Below are positions 7,621 to 17,566 of a stretch of DNA of 64,000 bases, in pieces. Position numbers and translations under genes: made by a program. Where the stretch lies: assembly GCA_037383845.1 (NCBI GenBank), contig JARRON010000005.1, forward strand, positions 62,001-126,000, read 5' to 3'. Under the pieces are notes generated by a model. It was given only the letters and a program-made list of their open reading frames with translations, ran no database searches and had not been told where the DNA came from. How positions within the stretch are numbered: the first letter of the stretch is position 1; each line of letters opens with the position of its first letter. Source of the stretch: JARRON01 sp037383845 (GTDB taxonomy: Bacteria > Pseudomonadota > Gammaproteobacteria > Steroidobacterales > XN24).

Positions 7621-9504
7621 ATGACGACACGCCGGAAGCAGTCCCTCGGCGGCGCCGCGCTGGCGGTGCTGGCCGTGCTGTTCGTCGCCCTGGTGGTGCT
7701 GTCCAACACCCTGCTCAAGGGGGTCCGGCTGGACCTGACGGAAAACGATCTCTACACCATCTCCGAGGGCACCGAGAACATCCTCACCGGGCTGGAGGAA
7801 CCTATCAACCTCTACTTTTTCTTCTCCCGGAAGGCCACCGAGGGCGTGCCCTACCTGCGCAGCTACGGGGCCCGGGTAGAGGAGATGCTGGAGGCCTTCG
7901 AGGACCTGGCCGGCGACAGGCTGCAGCTGCGGGTGATCGACCCCCTGCCCTTCTCCGAGGAGGAGGACCAGGCGGCAGGCTTCGGCCTGGAAGCGGTCAC
8001 CTCCGGCGAGGGGGACCCCATCTACTTCGGCCTGGCCGGCACCAACGCGGTTGACGACGTGGAGACCATCCCCTTCTTCCAGCCGGACCGGGAAGCCTTC
8101 CTGGAATACGACCTGGCACGGCTGGTGTGGTCCCTGGCCAACCCGGAGCGGCCCGTGGTCGGGCTGGTCAGCAGCCTGCCCATGACCCGGGGTTTTGACC
8201 CCCAGCTCGGGCGCCAGCGGGAGCCCTGGATCATCATCAACCAGATCCGGCAGCTGTTCGAGCTTAAGGACCTGGGCAGCGATCCGGCAGACATCGACCC
8301 GGACGTGGATCTCTTGCTGGTGGTCCATCCGAAGAACCTGGGCGATTCGACGCTTTACGCCATCGACCAGTTCGTCATGGGGGGAGGCAAGCTGGTCGCC
8401 TTCGTGGACCCCCAGGCGGACATGGAGAGCCCCGACCCCCTGTCCGGCGCTGGCGGCGGGACGATGCCCGGCCGGGCCTCCGAGATGAACCGGCTGTTCG
8501 AGGCCTGGGGCTTCGAGGCGGACGATTCCAGCGTCGTGGCGGACCTGGGCAACGCGCTCATGGTGAACACCGGCGCCGGCACCCCGGTCCGTCACCTGGC
8601 CATGATTGGCCTGGGCGAGTCCGGCATCGCGGACGACGACGTGGTCACGGCCCAGCTGGAGTCGGTGAACCTGGGCACCGCCGGGCACATCGTGGCCCGG
8701 GAGGACGGACCTGCGGACGTCAGCCCGCTGCTGCTTTCCAGCGACCAGTCCATGCTGTTCGCCGCCAGCCGGATGCAGTTCCTGTCCGACCCGTCGGCGC
8801 TCCTCGACGAGTTCGTTCCCACCGGGGAGCGCTACGTCCTCGCGGCCCGGGTCGAGGGTGAACTGCCCAGCGCATTCCCGGACGGCCCGCCCGAGGGCGT
8901 GGACACCGGCGGGCGGGAACACCTGGCCGCCTCGGTCGGAGAGGTCAGCATGGTGGTGGTCGCCGATACCGACATCCTGGCCGACCGGCTGTGGGTCCAG
9001 GTGCGCTCCCTCTTCGGCCAGCGGCTGGCCACGGCTTTCGCCGACAACGGGACCCTGGTGACCAACGCCCTGGAGAACCTGGCGGGCAGCCAGGACCTGA
9101 TCAGCGTGCGCAGCCGGGGCAGCTTCACCCGGCCGTTCGAGCGGGTCGAGGCGCTGCGCCGGGAGGCCGAGGCCCGGTTCCGTGCCCAGGAGCAGCGCCT
9201 GGAGGCGGAGCTGGACGAGACCGAGCGCAAGCTGGCGGAACTCCAGTCGGCCCGGGAGGATCAGGACGTTCTGCTGCTGAGCGAGGAACAGGAGGCAGAA
9301 CTGGCCCGGTTCACGGAGGAGAACCTGCGCATCCGCGGGGAACTGCGCGAGGTCCGCCGCGAGCTCGACGCAAGCATCGAGCGACTCGGTGACAGGCTCA
9401 GGATGATCAACATCGGCCTGGTGCCGGCGCTGGTGGCCGTCATCGGTCTGCTCGCTGCCGCCTGGCGCACGCGGCAGCGGCGCCGCGCGGAGCATTCACG
9501 ATGA
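7621..9504 (+). CDS. GldG-like ABC-associated protein
   Basis: 627 aa. An N-terminal membrane helix (LAVLAVLFVALVVLSN) is followed by a large extracytoplasmic domain, of the GldG type, that contains the LDLTENDLYTISEGT motif common to this family. Around residues 515-595 there is a strongly predicted coiled coil rich in Glu, Arg and Leu, and a second membrane helix (LVPALVAVIGLLAAAW) near the C-terminus. It is part of the ABC operon and overlaps the DUF4340 gene by 4 nt. A periplasmic partner of the permease is the usual interpretation. Confidence 0.88.
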   Translation: MTTRRKQSLGGAALAVLAVLFVALVVLSNTLLKGVRLDLTENDLYTISEGTENILTGLEEPINLYFFFSRKATEGVPYLRSYGARVEEMLEAFEDLAGDRLQLRVIDPLPFSEEEDQAAGFGLEAVTSGEGDPIYFGLAGTNAVDDVETIPFFQPDREAFLEYDLARLVWSLANPERPVVGLVSSLPMTRGFDPQLGRQREPWIIINQIRQLFELKDLGSDPADIDPDVDLLLVVHPKNLGDSTLYAIDQFVMGGGKLVAFVDPQADMESPDPLSGAGGGTMPGRASEMNRLFEAWGFEADDSSVVADLGNALMVNTGAGTPVRHLAMIGLGESGIADDDVVTAQLESVNLGTAGHIVAREDGPADVSPLLLSSDQSMLFAASRMQFLSDPSALLDEFVPTGERYVLAARVEGELPSAFPDGPPEGVDTGGREHLAASVGEVSMVVVADTDILADRLWVQVRSLFGQRLATAFADNGTLVTNALENLAGSQDLISVRSRGSFTRPFERVEALRREAEARFRAQEQRLEAELDETERKLAELQSAREDQDVLLLSEEQEAELARFTEENLRIRGELREVRRELDASIERLGDRLRMINIGLVPALVAVIGLLAAAWRTRQRRRAEHSR

Positions 9505-10481
9505 CCGCCCGCCACGTTGCCCTGCTGGCAGGGCTGGCCGCACTGGCCGTGGTGCTCGCCTGGGCGCTGGGCCGCACGGGCGGCGGCGCCGACTCCAGCC
9601 GGGATATGCGGCTTCTGCCGCAGCTCCAGGAGGCGGTCAACGACGTGGCAGGCATCGTCATCGAGCCGGCCGGGGAAGACAGCTTCCGCGTCAGCCGGGA
9701 AAGCCACGCCTGGGTCGCGCCAGGCCTTCTTGGATACCGGGCTGACGCCGGCCAGGTCCGCCGCCTCGTCCTCCGGCTGGCCGAAGCCCGGATCCTGGAA
9801 ACCAAGACGGCCAACCCGGCGCTTTACGCCCGGCTCGGCGTCGGGGATCCCGCCGCCGGCGATGGCGCCGGAACCCGGGTAACGCTGGAAGGCGTCCCCG
9901 GCCTTGCCCCGGTCATCATCGGCGACCGGGAAAGCCCCGGCGGACGCGGGACCTACGTGCGCCGGAGCGGCGAGGACACTGCCTGGCTGGTGGACCAGAT
10001 GATCACGGTAGAGTCCGCGCCGCTCGACTGGCTGGACCGGGACGTGATGGACGTGCCCGCCGACGAGGTCATGGCGCTGGAGATCCGCCACCCGGGCGGC
10101 GGGACCCTGTCCGTGCAGCGCGACCCGGACAGCGGCCAGCTCGTGCTGGCAAGCCTGCCCGAAGGCCGGCAGCTGTCCGGACCCACGGCCCCTGCAGCCC
10201 TCGCCCGGGCCCTGGCCGGACTCCGCCTGGACGACGTGCGGCCCGCGGCGGAAGTGGAGTCTGAGGGTGACCCGGTGGTGGCCCGGTTCACGCTCAGCGA
10301 CAGCACGGTGATCGAGGCCCGAACCCGCACCATCGACGAAACCCCGTGGACGATCTTCGAAGTCCGGCCTGGGGGCGGTGACAGCGGCGCGACGGCGACG
10401 GCCGCCCTCCAGGGACGGGTGTCCGGCTGGGCCTACCGACTAGTCCGGATCCGGGTGGGCGACCCGGTGGCGCCGGGCTAG
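9501..10481 (+). CDS. DUF4340 domain protein
   Basis: 326 aa. One N-terminal membrane anchor (VALLAGLAALAVVLAWAL) precedes an extracytoplasmic domain of the DUF4340 type, with repeated units that end near WLVDQ and ALEIRHPG. Genes of this family almost always follow GldG-like genes, as here, and are thought to belong to the same exporter complex. The exact function is unknown. Confidence 0.82.
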   Translation: MTARHVALLAGLAALAVVLAWALGRTGGGADSSRDMRLLPQLQEAVNDVAGIVIEPAGEDSFRVSRESHAWVAPGLLGYRADAGQVRRLVLRLAEARILETKTANPALYARLGVGDPAAGDGAGTRVTLEGVPGLAPVIIGDRESPGGRGTYVRRSGEDTAWLVDQMITVESAPLDWLDRDVMDVPADEVMALEIRHPGGGTLSVQRDPDSGQLVLASLPEGRQLSGPTAPAALARALAGLRLDDVRPAAEVESEGDPVVARFTLSDSTVIEARTRTIDETPWTIFEVRPGGGDSGATATAALQGRVSGWAYRLVRIRVGDPVAPG

Positions 10482-10517
10482 GCTTTGGCCTGTCCCTGGG
10501 CCAGGAAGTCCGCTGCC

Positions 10518-11333
10518 ATGATCGACCATCCCGACTACCAGCGCATCGCCCGATCCATCGCCTGGGTGGGGGAGCATTTCCGGGAGCAGCCCGGGGTGGC
10601 GCAGATGGCAGCGGCCGCCGGCCTTGGAACCCGCCACTACGCGCGGCTTTTCAGGCGCTGGGCCGGCGTAACGCCCAGCCGCTACCTGCGGGCCCTGTCG
10701 CTGGCGGCAGCCAAGACATCGCTGGACGCCGGCGCGGGCGTTCTCGCCGCCAGCCTGGGCGCCGGCCTGTCCGGGCCGGGTCGGCTCCACGACCTGTTCG
10801 TGGACTTCGAGGCCGTGACCCCAGGGGACTACCGGGCCCGGGGCGAAGGCCTCGCCATCCGCTGGGGCGTCGCCGACAGTCCCTTCGGCGCCTGCGTCGC
10901 CGGGCTGACTCCGCGGGGCCTTTGCTTCCTGGGCTTCTGCGACGACGCCGCAGCGCCCGGGACGGCCCTGGCCCGGCGCTGGCCCCGGGCACACCTGGAG
11001 CGGGACGACGACAGCGCCGCTGCCGCCATCGACGCCGCGTTCGGCGGCCACGCGCTGCAGCTGTCTCCCCGGGGCACGAATTTCCAGGTCCGGGTGTGGC
11101 GGGCGCTGCTGGACCTGCCCCCCGGGGAAACCGCGACCTACGGGCAGCTGGCCCGCCGCATCGGCCGACAGGGCGCAGCCCGGGCCGTGGGTCGGGCGGT
11201 GGGAGACAACCCGGTGGCCGTACTGATCCCCTGCCACCGGGTCCTCAGGGGAGACGGGAGCCTGGGCGGATACCGCTGGGGCACCGAGCGCAAGCTGGCG
11301 GTGCTGACCTGGGAGAACCTGCGCCGCCTTTAG
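10518..11333 (+). CDS. AraC-type regulator fused to O6-methylguanine-DNA methyltransferase
   Basis: 271 aa from ATG 10518; an in-frame TTG 33 nt upstream is an alternative start. Residues about 10-95 form an AraC helix-turn-helix (MAAAAGLGTRHYARLFRRW, VTPSRYLRAL). The C-terminal part is a methylated-DNA-protein cysteine methyltransferase with the active site PCHRV (Cys239) and the conserved FQVRVWRALLDLPPGETATY stretch. This resembles E. coli Ada without its N-terminal zinc/methyl-phosphotriester sensor, so the alkylation switch must differ. It likely repairs O6-methylguanine and may regulate its own or other genes. Confidence 0.9.
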   Translation: MIDHPDYQRIARSIAWVGEHFREQPGVAQMAAAAGLGTRHYARLFRRWAGVTPSRYLRALSLAAAKTSLDAGAGVLAASLGAGLSGPGRLHDLFVDFEAVTPGDYRARGEGLAIRWGVADSPFGACVAGLTPRGLCFLGFCDDAAAPGTALARRWPRAHLERDDDSAAAAIDAAFGGHALQLSPRGTNFQVRVWRALLDLPPGETATYGQLARRIGRQGAARAVGRAVGDNPVAVLIPCHRVLRGDGSLGGYRWGTERKLAVLTWENLRRL

Positions 11334-11438
11334 CCTGCCAGGCGCATGGCCGGGCCGCGGCCGGGGCGCTATCATTGGTGCTTTACCGCATGCCACGCGC
11401 TCCCGCGAGAAAGCGCGAAGCAGAAGAAGGAGTCCCAG

Positions 11439-12737
11439 ATGGCCGAAATCAAACTCTCCGTCCCCGAGGGCGGGGCCCGCATCTCTCTCGAAGACGGCAA
11501 CCTCCGGGTGCCCGACAACCCGATCATTCCCTTCATCGAGGGCGACGGTACCGGGCCGGACATCTGGCGGGCCACGGTCCGCGTCCTGGACGCGGCGGTG
11601 GAGAAAGCCTATGGCGGCCGCAAGAAGATCCACTGGATGGAAATCTATGCCGGCCAGAAGTCCATGGACAAGTTCCAGACCTGGCTGCCGGATGAGACGG
11701 TCCAGGCCTGCCGCGACTACCTGGTCTCCATCAAGGGTCCCCTGACCACCCCCATCGGCGGCGGCATCCGGTCCCTGAACGTGGCCCTGCGCCAGCTGCT
11801 GGACCTGTATGTCTGCCTGCGACCGGTGCGCTGGTTCAGCGGCGTGCCCTCGCCGGTGAAGAAGCCCCAGGACGTGGACATGGTGATCTTCCGGGAGAAC
11901 ACCGAGGACATCTACGCGGGCATCGAGTTCGAGGAAGGTTCGCCGGACAACGAGCGCTTCCTGAAGCTCTTCGAGGAGCACTTCCCCAACGAGTATCAGA
12001 AGATCCGCTTCCCCGGCAGCTCGGGCATCGGCATCAAGCCCGTGTCCCGGGAAGGCACCGAGCGCCTGGTGCGGGCGGCCATCGAGTACGCCATTGCCAA
12101 CCAGCGCAAGAGCGTGACCTTCGTCCACAAGGGCAACATCATGAAGTTCACCGAGGGCGCTTTCCGCCGCTGGGGCTACGCCCTGGCCGAGCGGGAGTTC
12201 CCGAGGCAGACCTACACCTGGGACCAGTGGGAGCGGGCCCGGGCGGAGAAAGGCGACGCGGCTGCCAACGAGGAGCAGAAGGAGGCCCTGGACTCCGGCA
12301 AGGTGCTCATCAAGGACGCCATCGCCGACATCACCCTGCAGCAGGTGCTGACGCGGCCGAAGGAATTCGAGGTCATCGCCACCATGAACCTGAACGGTGA
12401 CTACCTCTCCGACGCGCTGGCCGCCCAGGTAGGCGGCATCGGGATCGCCCCCGGCGGCAACATCAATTACGAGACCGGCCACGCCGTGTTCGAGGCGACC
12501 CACGGCACAGCCCCCAAGTACGCCAACCAGGACAAGGTGAACCCGGGCAGCCTGATCCTGTCAGGCGAGATGATGATCCGGCACCTGGGCTGGACGGAAG
12601 CCGCCGACCTGATCATCGCGGCCATGGACAAGACCATTGGCAGCCGCACGGTGACCTACGACTTTGCCAGGCTCATGGACGACGCCACCGAGGTGAAATG
12701 CAGCGAGTTCGGCGACGCCCTGATCAAGAACCTGTAG
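11439..12737 (+). CDS. icd: NADP-dependent isocitrate dehydrogenase
   Basis: 432 aa. The ATG at 11439 follows a good ribosome-binding site (AGAAGGAG). The protein converts isocitrate to 2-oxoglutarate in the TCA cycle. The AceK phosphorylation site is conserved as Ser112 in GGGIRSLNVALRQ, and NADP-type residues are present in HGTAPKYANQDK and the TYDFAR segment. Length and sequence match the E. coli type. aceK lies directly downstream (42 nt), so activity is probably switched by phosphorylation to feed the glyoxylate bypass. Confidence 0.97.
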   Translation: MAEIKLSVPEGGARISLEDGNLRVPDNPIIPFIEGDGTGPDIWRATVRVLDAAVEKAYGGRKKIHWMEIYAGQKSMDKFQTWLPDETVQACRDYLVSIKGPLTTPIGGGIRSLNVALRQLLDLYVCLRPVRWFSGVPSPVKKPQDVDMVIFRENTEDIYAGIEFEEGSPDNERFLKLFEEHFPNEYQKIRFPGSSGIGIKPVSREGTERLVRAAIEYAIANQRKSVTFVHKGNIMKFTEGAFRRWGYALAEREFPRQTYTWDQWERARAEKGDAAANEEQKEALDSGKVLIKDAIADITLQQVLTRPKEFEVIATMNLNGDYLSDALAAQVGGIGIAPGGNINYETGHAVFEATHGTAPKYANQDKVNPGSLILSGEMMIRHLGWTEAADLIIAAMDKTIGSRTVTYDFARLMDDATEVKCSEFGDALIKNL

Positions 12738-12779
12738 TGGATCTGCTCGGCATGTCCGCCCCGCCGGGAGGCTAGGCCC

Positions 12780-14507
12780 GTGCCACGCCGGCCCGACACG
12801 GCCCTGGCCCGGGAAGTCGCCAAGACCATCTTCGAGGCCTTCGGGGCCTATAACGCCGAGTTTCGCCGCGTCACCCAGCACGCCCGGGTCCGTTTCGAGA
12901 CCCGGGACTGGGCCGGCGGCCGGCTGGATGCCATCGAGCGCATCGATCTCTACGACCGCTACGTGCTGGAAACGGTGGATGCGCTCAACGAGCGCCTTGG
13001 GGACCGGGCCCAGGACCGCGACCTCTGGGTCCGCATCAAGAACTGCTTCGAGGACGAGATCCGGGACTACATCGACCTGGAGTTCGAGAAGACCTTCTTC
13101 AGCTCCGTGAACCGGCGCATCTTCGGCACCGTCGGCGTGGATCCGGAGGTGGAGTTCGTGGCCCTGAACCTGGACCCCCTTGCCCGGGTCCGGCCGCCCC
13201 AGCAGCTCAACGTCTACGAGCACACCATGCCCCTGGAGCAGATCTTCGAGGAGGTGCTCGAGGATTACGGCTTCAACTCTCCCTGGGCGGACTTCAAGGG
13301 CAGCGCGGACTACGCCGCCGGCGAACTGGTCCGGGCCTGGAAGAATCTCGGCGGCATTTCCCGGCTGTCCCGCCTGGAGTTCATGCGGCCCATCTTCTAC
13401 CAGAACACCCGGGCCTACCTGGTGGGCCGGGCCCTCGGCGGCAGCCAGCCTCAGCCCATCATCCTGGCCCTCGCCAACAGCGAAGACGGCGTATTCGTCG
13501 ATGCGGTGATCACCAGCGTGCGGGACACCAGCATCATCTTCGGCTTCACCCGCTCCTACTTTCACGCGGACCTGGAGACGGTGCACGACGCGGTCGTTTT
13601 CCTGCGCAGCATCCTGCCCCGCAAGCCCCTGGCGGAGCTATTCACGGTGCTGGGCCGGGCCCGCCAGGGCAAGACCGAGCGATACCGGTCCTTCTTCCGC
13701 CATCTGTCCCGCTCCCGGGACCTGCTGGTGGAAGCCCCCGGGGACCGGGGCATGGTCATGGCGGTCTTCACGCTGCCGTCTTACGACATCGTCTTCAAGG
13801 TCATCCGCGACCGCTTTGCCTACCCCAAGACGGTGGTGCGCAAGGACGTGCTGGAGAAGTACTCCCTTGTCTTCCGCCACGATCGCGCGGGCCGGCTGGT
13901 GGATGCGCAGGAATTCAAGATGCTGCGTTTCCCCCGCAACCGTTTCGACCCGGCGCTCCGCGAGCACCTGCTGGAGACCGCCGCGGGGGACGTGAAGGAG
14001 GAAGGGGGCGACCTGGTGATCCGGCACTGCTACGTGGAGCGCCGGCTGCGACCGCTCAACCTTTACCTGGCCGAGGCCTCCCCCACCGCTGCGCAGCACG
14101 CGGTCCTGGACTACGGGCAGGCGATCCGTGACCTTGCCTCCACCAACATCTTTCCCGGCGACCTGCTGCTGAAGAACTTCGGCGTGACGCGGAACGGCCG
14201 GGTCATCTTCTATGACTACGACGAGCTGTGCCTGGTGACGGACTGCAACTTCCGCGACCTGCCCCGCGCAGACTCCATCGAGGACGAAATGCGCGCCGAC
14301 GCCTGGTTCTACGTGGGCGACGACGACGTCTTCCCTGAACAGTTCAGCAACTTCCTTGGGCTGTCTCCCGAGCACCTGGAGATTTTCCTCCAACACCACG
14401 GAGAGCTGCTCACCGCCGAATACTGGCGTGACCTGAAGCGACGCCACCTGGGCGGTGAAGTCGTGGAGATCCTGCCCTATCCGCGACGCCTGTCCTCGGC
14501 TGCGTGA
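12780..14507 (+). CDS. aceK: Isocitrate dehydrogenase kinase/phosphatase
   Basis: 575 aa from a GTG start. This bifunctional enzyme phosphorylates and dephosphorylates Icd at the serine noted in the upstream gene. The ATP-binding segment GDRGMVMAVF and Lys340 (in IVFKVI) match the kinase lobe, and the catalytic Asp lies in FPGDLLLKNFGV, with the metal site in IFYDYDEL. Length agrees with E. coli AceK (578 aa). aceA and aceB are not in the window. The stop codon overlaps the GTG start of the next gene by 4 nt. Confidence 0.97.
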   Translation: MPRRPDTALAREVAKTIFEAFGAYNAEFRRVTQHARVRFETRDWAGGRLDAIERIDLYDRYVLETVDALNERLGDRAQDRDLWVRIKNCFEDEIRDYIDLEFEKTFFSSVNRRIFGTVGVDPEVEFVALNLDPLARVRPPQQLNVYEHTMPLEQIFEEVLEDYGFNSPWADFKGSADYAAGELVRAWKNLGGISRLSRLEFMRPIFYQNTRAYLVGRALGGSQPQPIILALANSEDGVFVDAVITSVRDTSIIFGFTRSYFHADLETVHDAVVFLRSILPRKPLAELFTVLGRARQGKTERYRSFFRHLSRSRDLLVEAPGDRGMVMAVFTLPSYDIVFKVIRDRFAYPKTVVRKDVLEKYSLVFRHDRAGRLVDAQEFKMLRFPRNRFDPALREHLLETAAGDVKEEGGDLVIRHCYVERRLRPLNLYLAEASPTAAQHAVLDYGQAIRDLASTNIFPGDLLLKNFGVTRNGRVIFYDYDELCLVTDCNFRDLPRADSIEDEMRADAWFYVGDDDVFPEQFSNFLGLSPEHLEIFLQHHGELLTAEYWRDLKRRHLGGEVVEILPYPRRLSSAA

Positions 14508-15238
14508 ACGGCCGGCTTCACCTGTTGCTCCTCATGCCGGCAGCGGCCCTGTGTGCGCTCTGGCTGGCCTGGCGCGGCCTGGCGGTGGTGGACTTTGCCT
14601 ATCCCGCCTGGTACCGGGTCATGGACATCCACGGCCACATCCAGGAATACGGACCACAGAACCGTTTCCGGGCGGACTTCGAGTCCACCACCCCGGCGGA
14701 GCGCGCCCGCCTGTTCGGCGCTATCGTGGATGCCATCCACGACGACGGCAGGGGGCTGGACGGCCTGCGCTATCACGCTCCGGACGGCCGGGAAATCGCG
14801 CCCCTGCTCCATGAGGCCGAGATCGTCCACCTTCAGGACGTGGCTCGCCTGGTCAGCACCCTGGCGCCGGTGGGCTGGCTCGCCGTGGCCTGGACCGTGG
14901 TGCACCTGGGCCTGGTGTATGCCAGGGGCTGGCCCGTGCCGGGCCCCGGGCGGGTGGTCGCCATCACCCTGCTGGTCGTCGGGGCCGGCGTGGCGGCGCT
15001 GCTGGCCGCAGGCTTCCGGGACGTCTTCTATGCGTTGCACGAGTGGGTATTCCCGGCCGACCACCAGTGGTTTTTCTATTACCAGGACTCCCTGATGTCG
15101 ACCATGATGAAGGCGCCCTGGCTGTTCGCCGGCATCGGCGCCCTGCTGCTCGTCGTCGCCCTTGGCATCTACCTGGGAATCTTCGGCCTTGCGGGAAAGC
15201 TCTCCGAGGCCGGCCGGTCGCGCCGCGCCGGTGCCTAG
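14504..15238 (+). CDS. DUF1461-like integral membrane protein
   Basis: 244 aa, GTG start overlapping the aceK stop (GTGA). There are about four hydrophobic helices: an N-terminal one, two in the middle (VGWLAVAWTVVHLGLVY, VVAITLLVVGAGVAALLA) and one near the C-terminus. The extracytoplasmic loop between the first two has HLQDVARL. The layout and the segment LHEWVFPADHQWFFYYQDSL resemble TIGR01906/DUF1461 proteins, whose function is unknown. The assignment is from memory of the family pattern. The stop codon overlaps the convergent protease gene by 3 nt. Confidence 0.6.
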   Translation: MNGRLHLLLLMPAAALCALWLAWRGLAVVDFAYPAWYRVMDIHGHIQEYGPQNRFRADFESTTPAERARLFGAIVDAIHDDGRGLDGLRYHAPDGREIAPLLHEAEIVHLQDVARLVSTLAPVGWLAVAWTVVHLGLVYARGWPVPGPGRVVAITLLVVGAGVAALLAAGFRDVFYALHEWVFPADHQWFFYYQDSLMSTMMKAPWLFAGIGALLLVVALGIYLGIFGLAGKLSEAGRSRRAGA

Positions 15239-16062
15239 TCCGTCGCCTGCGATTTCCCGGTGTCGTCCCCGATGACGGACCGGATCCAGGGCTCGTAGGC
15301 GGAGACCCGGGTGTAGAACTCATCCACGCCGTAGACGCCCTCTACCCCGGTGGGCGACGGCCCCTGGTAGGCGCTCACGCCAAGCGTGAACACTTTCCCT
15401 TCCCGAACCAGATACGCCGGGCCGCCGCTGTCCCCGGGCCCGCTGATGCCTTCCCTCGGCAGGGCATCCGGAGGCGCATCGAAGCGAAACACGACCAGGT
15501 CTCCGCGGGTTGCCTCCACGCGGTTCTCAGCCGCGCGAATAGTGCCGGGTCCGCCCCCGGCGCCGGTGATACCCGTGCCCGGCCAGCCGGCACCCACGAA
15601 CGTCACCACGCGGCCGGTCTCGTCCTTCCGGGCATAGGGAAGAGCCGGGGCCACGTCCTCCACCTCCCTGGACAGCCGCACCAGGGCAATATCGTCGCCC
15701 GGCTCCATCAGGACGTAGCCGGGGTGGAGCTCCACGTGGCGGATAGCGTAGGACACGCCGCGGATGGTGACCGGATCCCCCGGCGCCAGGTGATGGGCGA
15801 CATGGGCGGCCGTCAGCACCCATCCGGGAGCCACCAGCGTGCCCGCGCCGGCTCCGAAGCGGCCCCCGATATGGAAGAAAGCCGTAGCGGGCCATTCGGC
15901 AGCATCCGAGCGGTATTCCTCCGCGGGCACGTCGTGGCGCATGACGATTCCCTGGGCCTGTCCGCAGGGCGCCGCGAGCGCGGCGGCCAGCAGGCCCCGT
16001 AGCAGCCATCCCGTCCGGCGGCCGCCAGTCCCGGAGACCGCGGGCGCACTCATGGCCGTCAA
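15235..16062 (-). CDS. Secreted trypsin-like serine protease
   Basis: 275 aa. A signal sequence (WLLRGLLAAALAAPCGQAQG) precedes an S1 family domain. The catalytic triad is visible: His87 in LTAAHV, Asp124 in DDIALV and Ser212 in GDSGGPA. The chymotrypsin fold is complete and there is no PDZ domain, so this is not a DegP-type protease. It is likely secreted or periplasmic. The M17 aminopeptidase gene lies 32 nt upstream on the same strand, so the two may be co-transcribed. Confidence 0.9.
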   Translation of the reverse strand: MTAMSAPAVSGTGGRRTGWLLRGLLAAALAAPCGQAQGIVMRHDVPAEEYRSDAAEWPATAFFHIGGRFGAGAGTLVAPGWVLTAAHVAHHLAPGDPVTIRGVSYAIRHVELHPGYVLMEPGDDIALVRLSREVEDVAPALPYARKDETGRVVTFVGAGWPGTGITGAGGGPGTIRAAENRVEATRGDLVVFRFDAPPDALPREGISGPGDSGGPAYLVREGKVFTLGVSAYQGPSPTGVEGVYGVDEFYTRVSAYEPWIRSVIGDDTGKSQATD

Positions 16063-16094
16063 AAGCTGCTGCCGGGTCGCCAGGGTTGCCCCGC

Positions 16095-17489
16095 TCAGTC
16101 GCCCTCGGCCGGGTAGCGATCCGCCAGCCAGGCGAAGACCGCCCGCACCCCCTGGGCCATGCCGCCCTCGGGGCGTCCGGACCGGTTCTTGGGATTCCAG
16201 GCGAACACGTCAACATGCGCCCAGGCCTCGGCGTGCTTCACGAACCGCTTCAGGAACAGGCCGCCGTAGATGGAACCGGCAAAGCCGTCCGGGGCGATGT
16301 TGTTCATGTCCGCCACGGCGCTGCACAGGTTGTCGTCGTATGGCGCCCAGAGGGGCATGGGCCAGAGCGGGTCTCCGTCATCCACACCGGCGGCGGCCAG
16401 CTCCCCGCTGACGTCGTCGCTGTCGGAGTAAAGCGCCGGCAGATCGGGGCCAAGGGCCACGCGGGCTGCGCCCGTGAGCGTGGCGAAGTCCAGCAGCACC
16501 TCCGGGTGGTCCTCGTCCGCCAGCGCCAGGGCGTCTGCCAGCACCATGCGGCCCTCAGCATCCGTGTTGCCGATCTCCACCGTCAGCCCCGCGCGGGTCG
16601 CTACCACGTCGCCGGGCCGGTAGGCGTTGCCGGAGACACTGTTTTCCACCGCCGGAATCAGCACCCGCAGCCGCAGCGGCAGCCTGGCGTCCATGACCAT
16701 GCGGGCCAGGCCCAGCACATGAGCCGCACCCCCCATGTCTTTCTTCATGTTGCGCATGCCCTGGGCAGGCTTCAGGTTCAGGCCGCCCGAGTCGAAGCAC
16801 ACGCCCTTGCCCACCAGTGTCACCCGGGGCCGGTCCGACTCGCCCCAGTTGAGCTCCACCAGCCGGGGCGCCCGGTCGCTGGCGCGGCCAACGGCGTGAA
16901 TCGCGGGGAAGTTCTCCGCCAGCAGTGCCTCTCCCACGACTTCACGGAAGTCGGCGCCGTGACTGGCCGCCAGGGCCGCGGCGCTCTTCGCCAGATCTTC
17001 CGGGCCCATGTCAGCCGCCGGGGTATTGACCAGGTCCCGGACCAGCGCGTCGGCCTCCACGGCGGAACGGACCGCGTCGGCGTCCACGCCCTCCGGCCAG
17101 ACCAGGCGTCGCACCGGGGGAGCGGGGTCCTTGCGGTACCGGCGAAAGGCGTACTGGCCGACGCCCCAGGCGATCGCCAGGCGCCGGGCCTCTCCGGGCT
17201 CGGGTTCCCCGGCCAGGGCATAGGTTCCGGGCGGGAGGCGGCCGGGAATGGCGGCGGCGTTCCAGAAGGGCTCGGCGCCACCGATGCCCGCCAGCACAGC
17301 CGAGAGATTGCCCTTGCTCCCCGGCAGCCCCAGCACGTCGCCGGGCTTGGGCTCCCAGGCCTGGGCCCGCACCCAGCTGCGGTGCGCCTCGGGAAGCTCC
17401 GCGAGGACGGCGGAGAGGTTCTCACGGTCCACCAGGTGAACCGGGCAGGCCCCGGCAGAGGGATCGGCGAAGAAAGATTCTGCGGGCAT
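16095..17489 (-). CDS. Leucyl aminopeptidase family protein (M17)
   Basis: 464 aa cytoplasmic metallopeptidase. The family signature NTDAEGRM is present, as are the metal ligands in VGKGVCFDSGGLNLKP and the MKKDMGGAA motif. The N-terminal domain is shorter and divergent compared with PepA, so it is closer to PepB-like or proteobacterial M17 proteins. It removes N-terminal amino acids from peptides with two bound metal ions. It lies between the CbiM-like gene and the secreted protease. Confidence 0.93.
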   Translation of the reverse strand: MPAESFFADPSAGACPVHLVDRENLSAVLAELPEAHRSWVRAQAWEPKPGDVLGLPGSKGNLSAVLAGIGGAEPFWNAAAIPGRLPPGTYALAGEPEPGEARRLAIAWGVGQYAFRRYRKDPAPPVRRLVWPEGVDADAVRSAVEADALVRDLVNTPAADMGPEDLAKSAAALAASHGADFREVVGEALLAENFPAIHAVGRASDRAPRLVELNWGESDRPRVTLVGKGVCFDSGGLNLKPAQGMRNMKKDMGGAAHVLGLARMVMDARLPLRLRVLIPAVENSVSGNAYRPGDVVATRAGLTVEIGNTDAEGRMVLADALALADEDHPEVLLDFATLTGAARVALGPDLPALYSDSDDVSGELAAAGVDDGDPLWPMPLWAPYDDNLCSAVADMNNIAPDGFAGSIYGGLFLKRFVKHAEAWAHVDVFAWNPKNRSGRPEGGMAQGVRAVFAWLADRYPAEGD

Positions 17490-17566
17490 GTAAGACTCCG
17501 GAAAAGCGGATCAGCGCTGGGATTATGCCCCGCCACCCGGGCGTCTGCAGGCCCGGAGCGCCGGAT

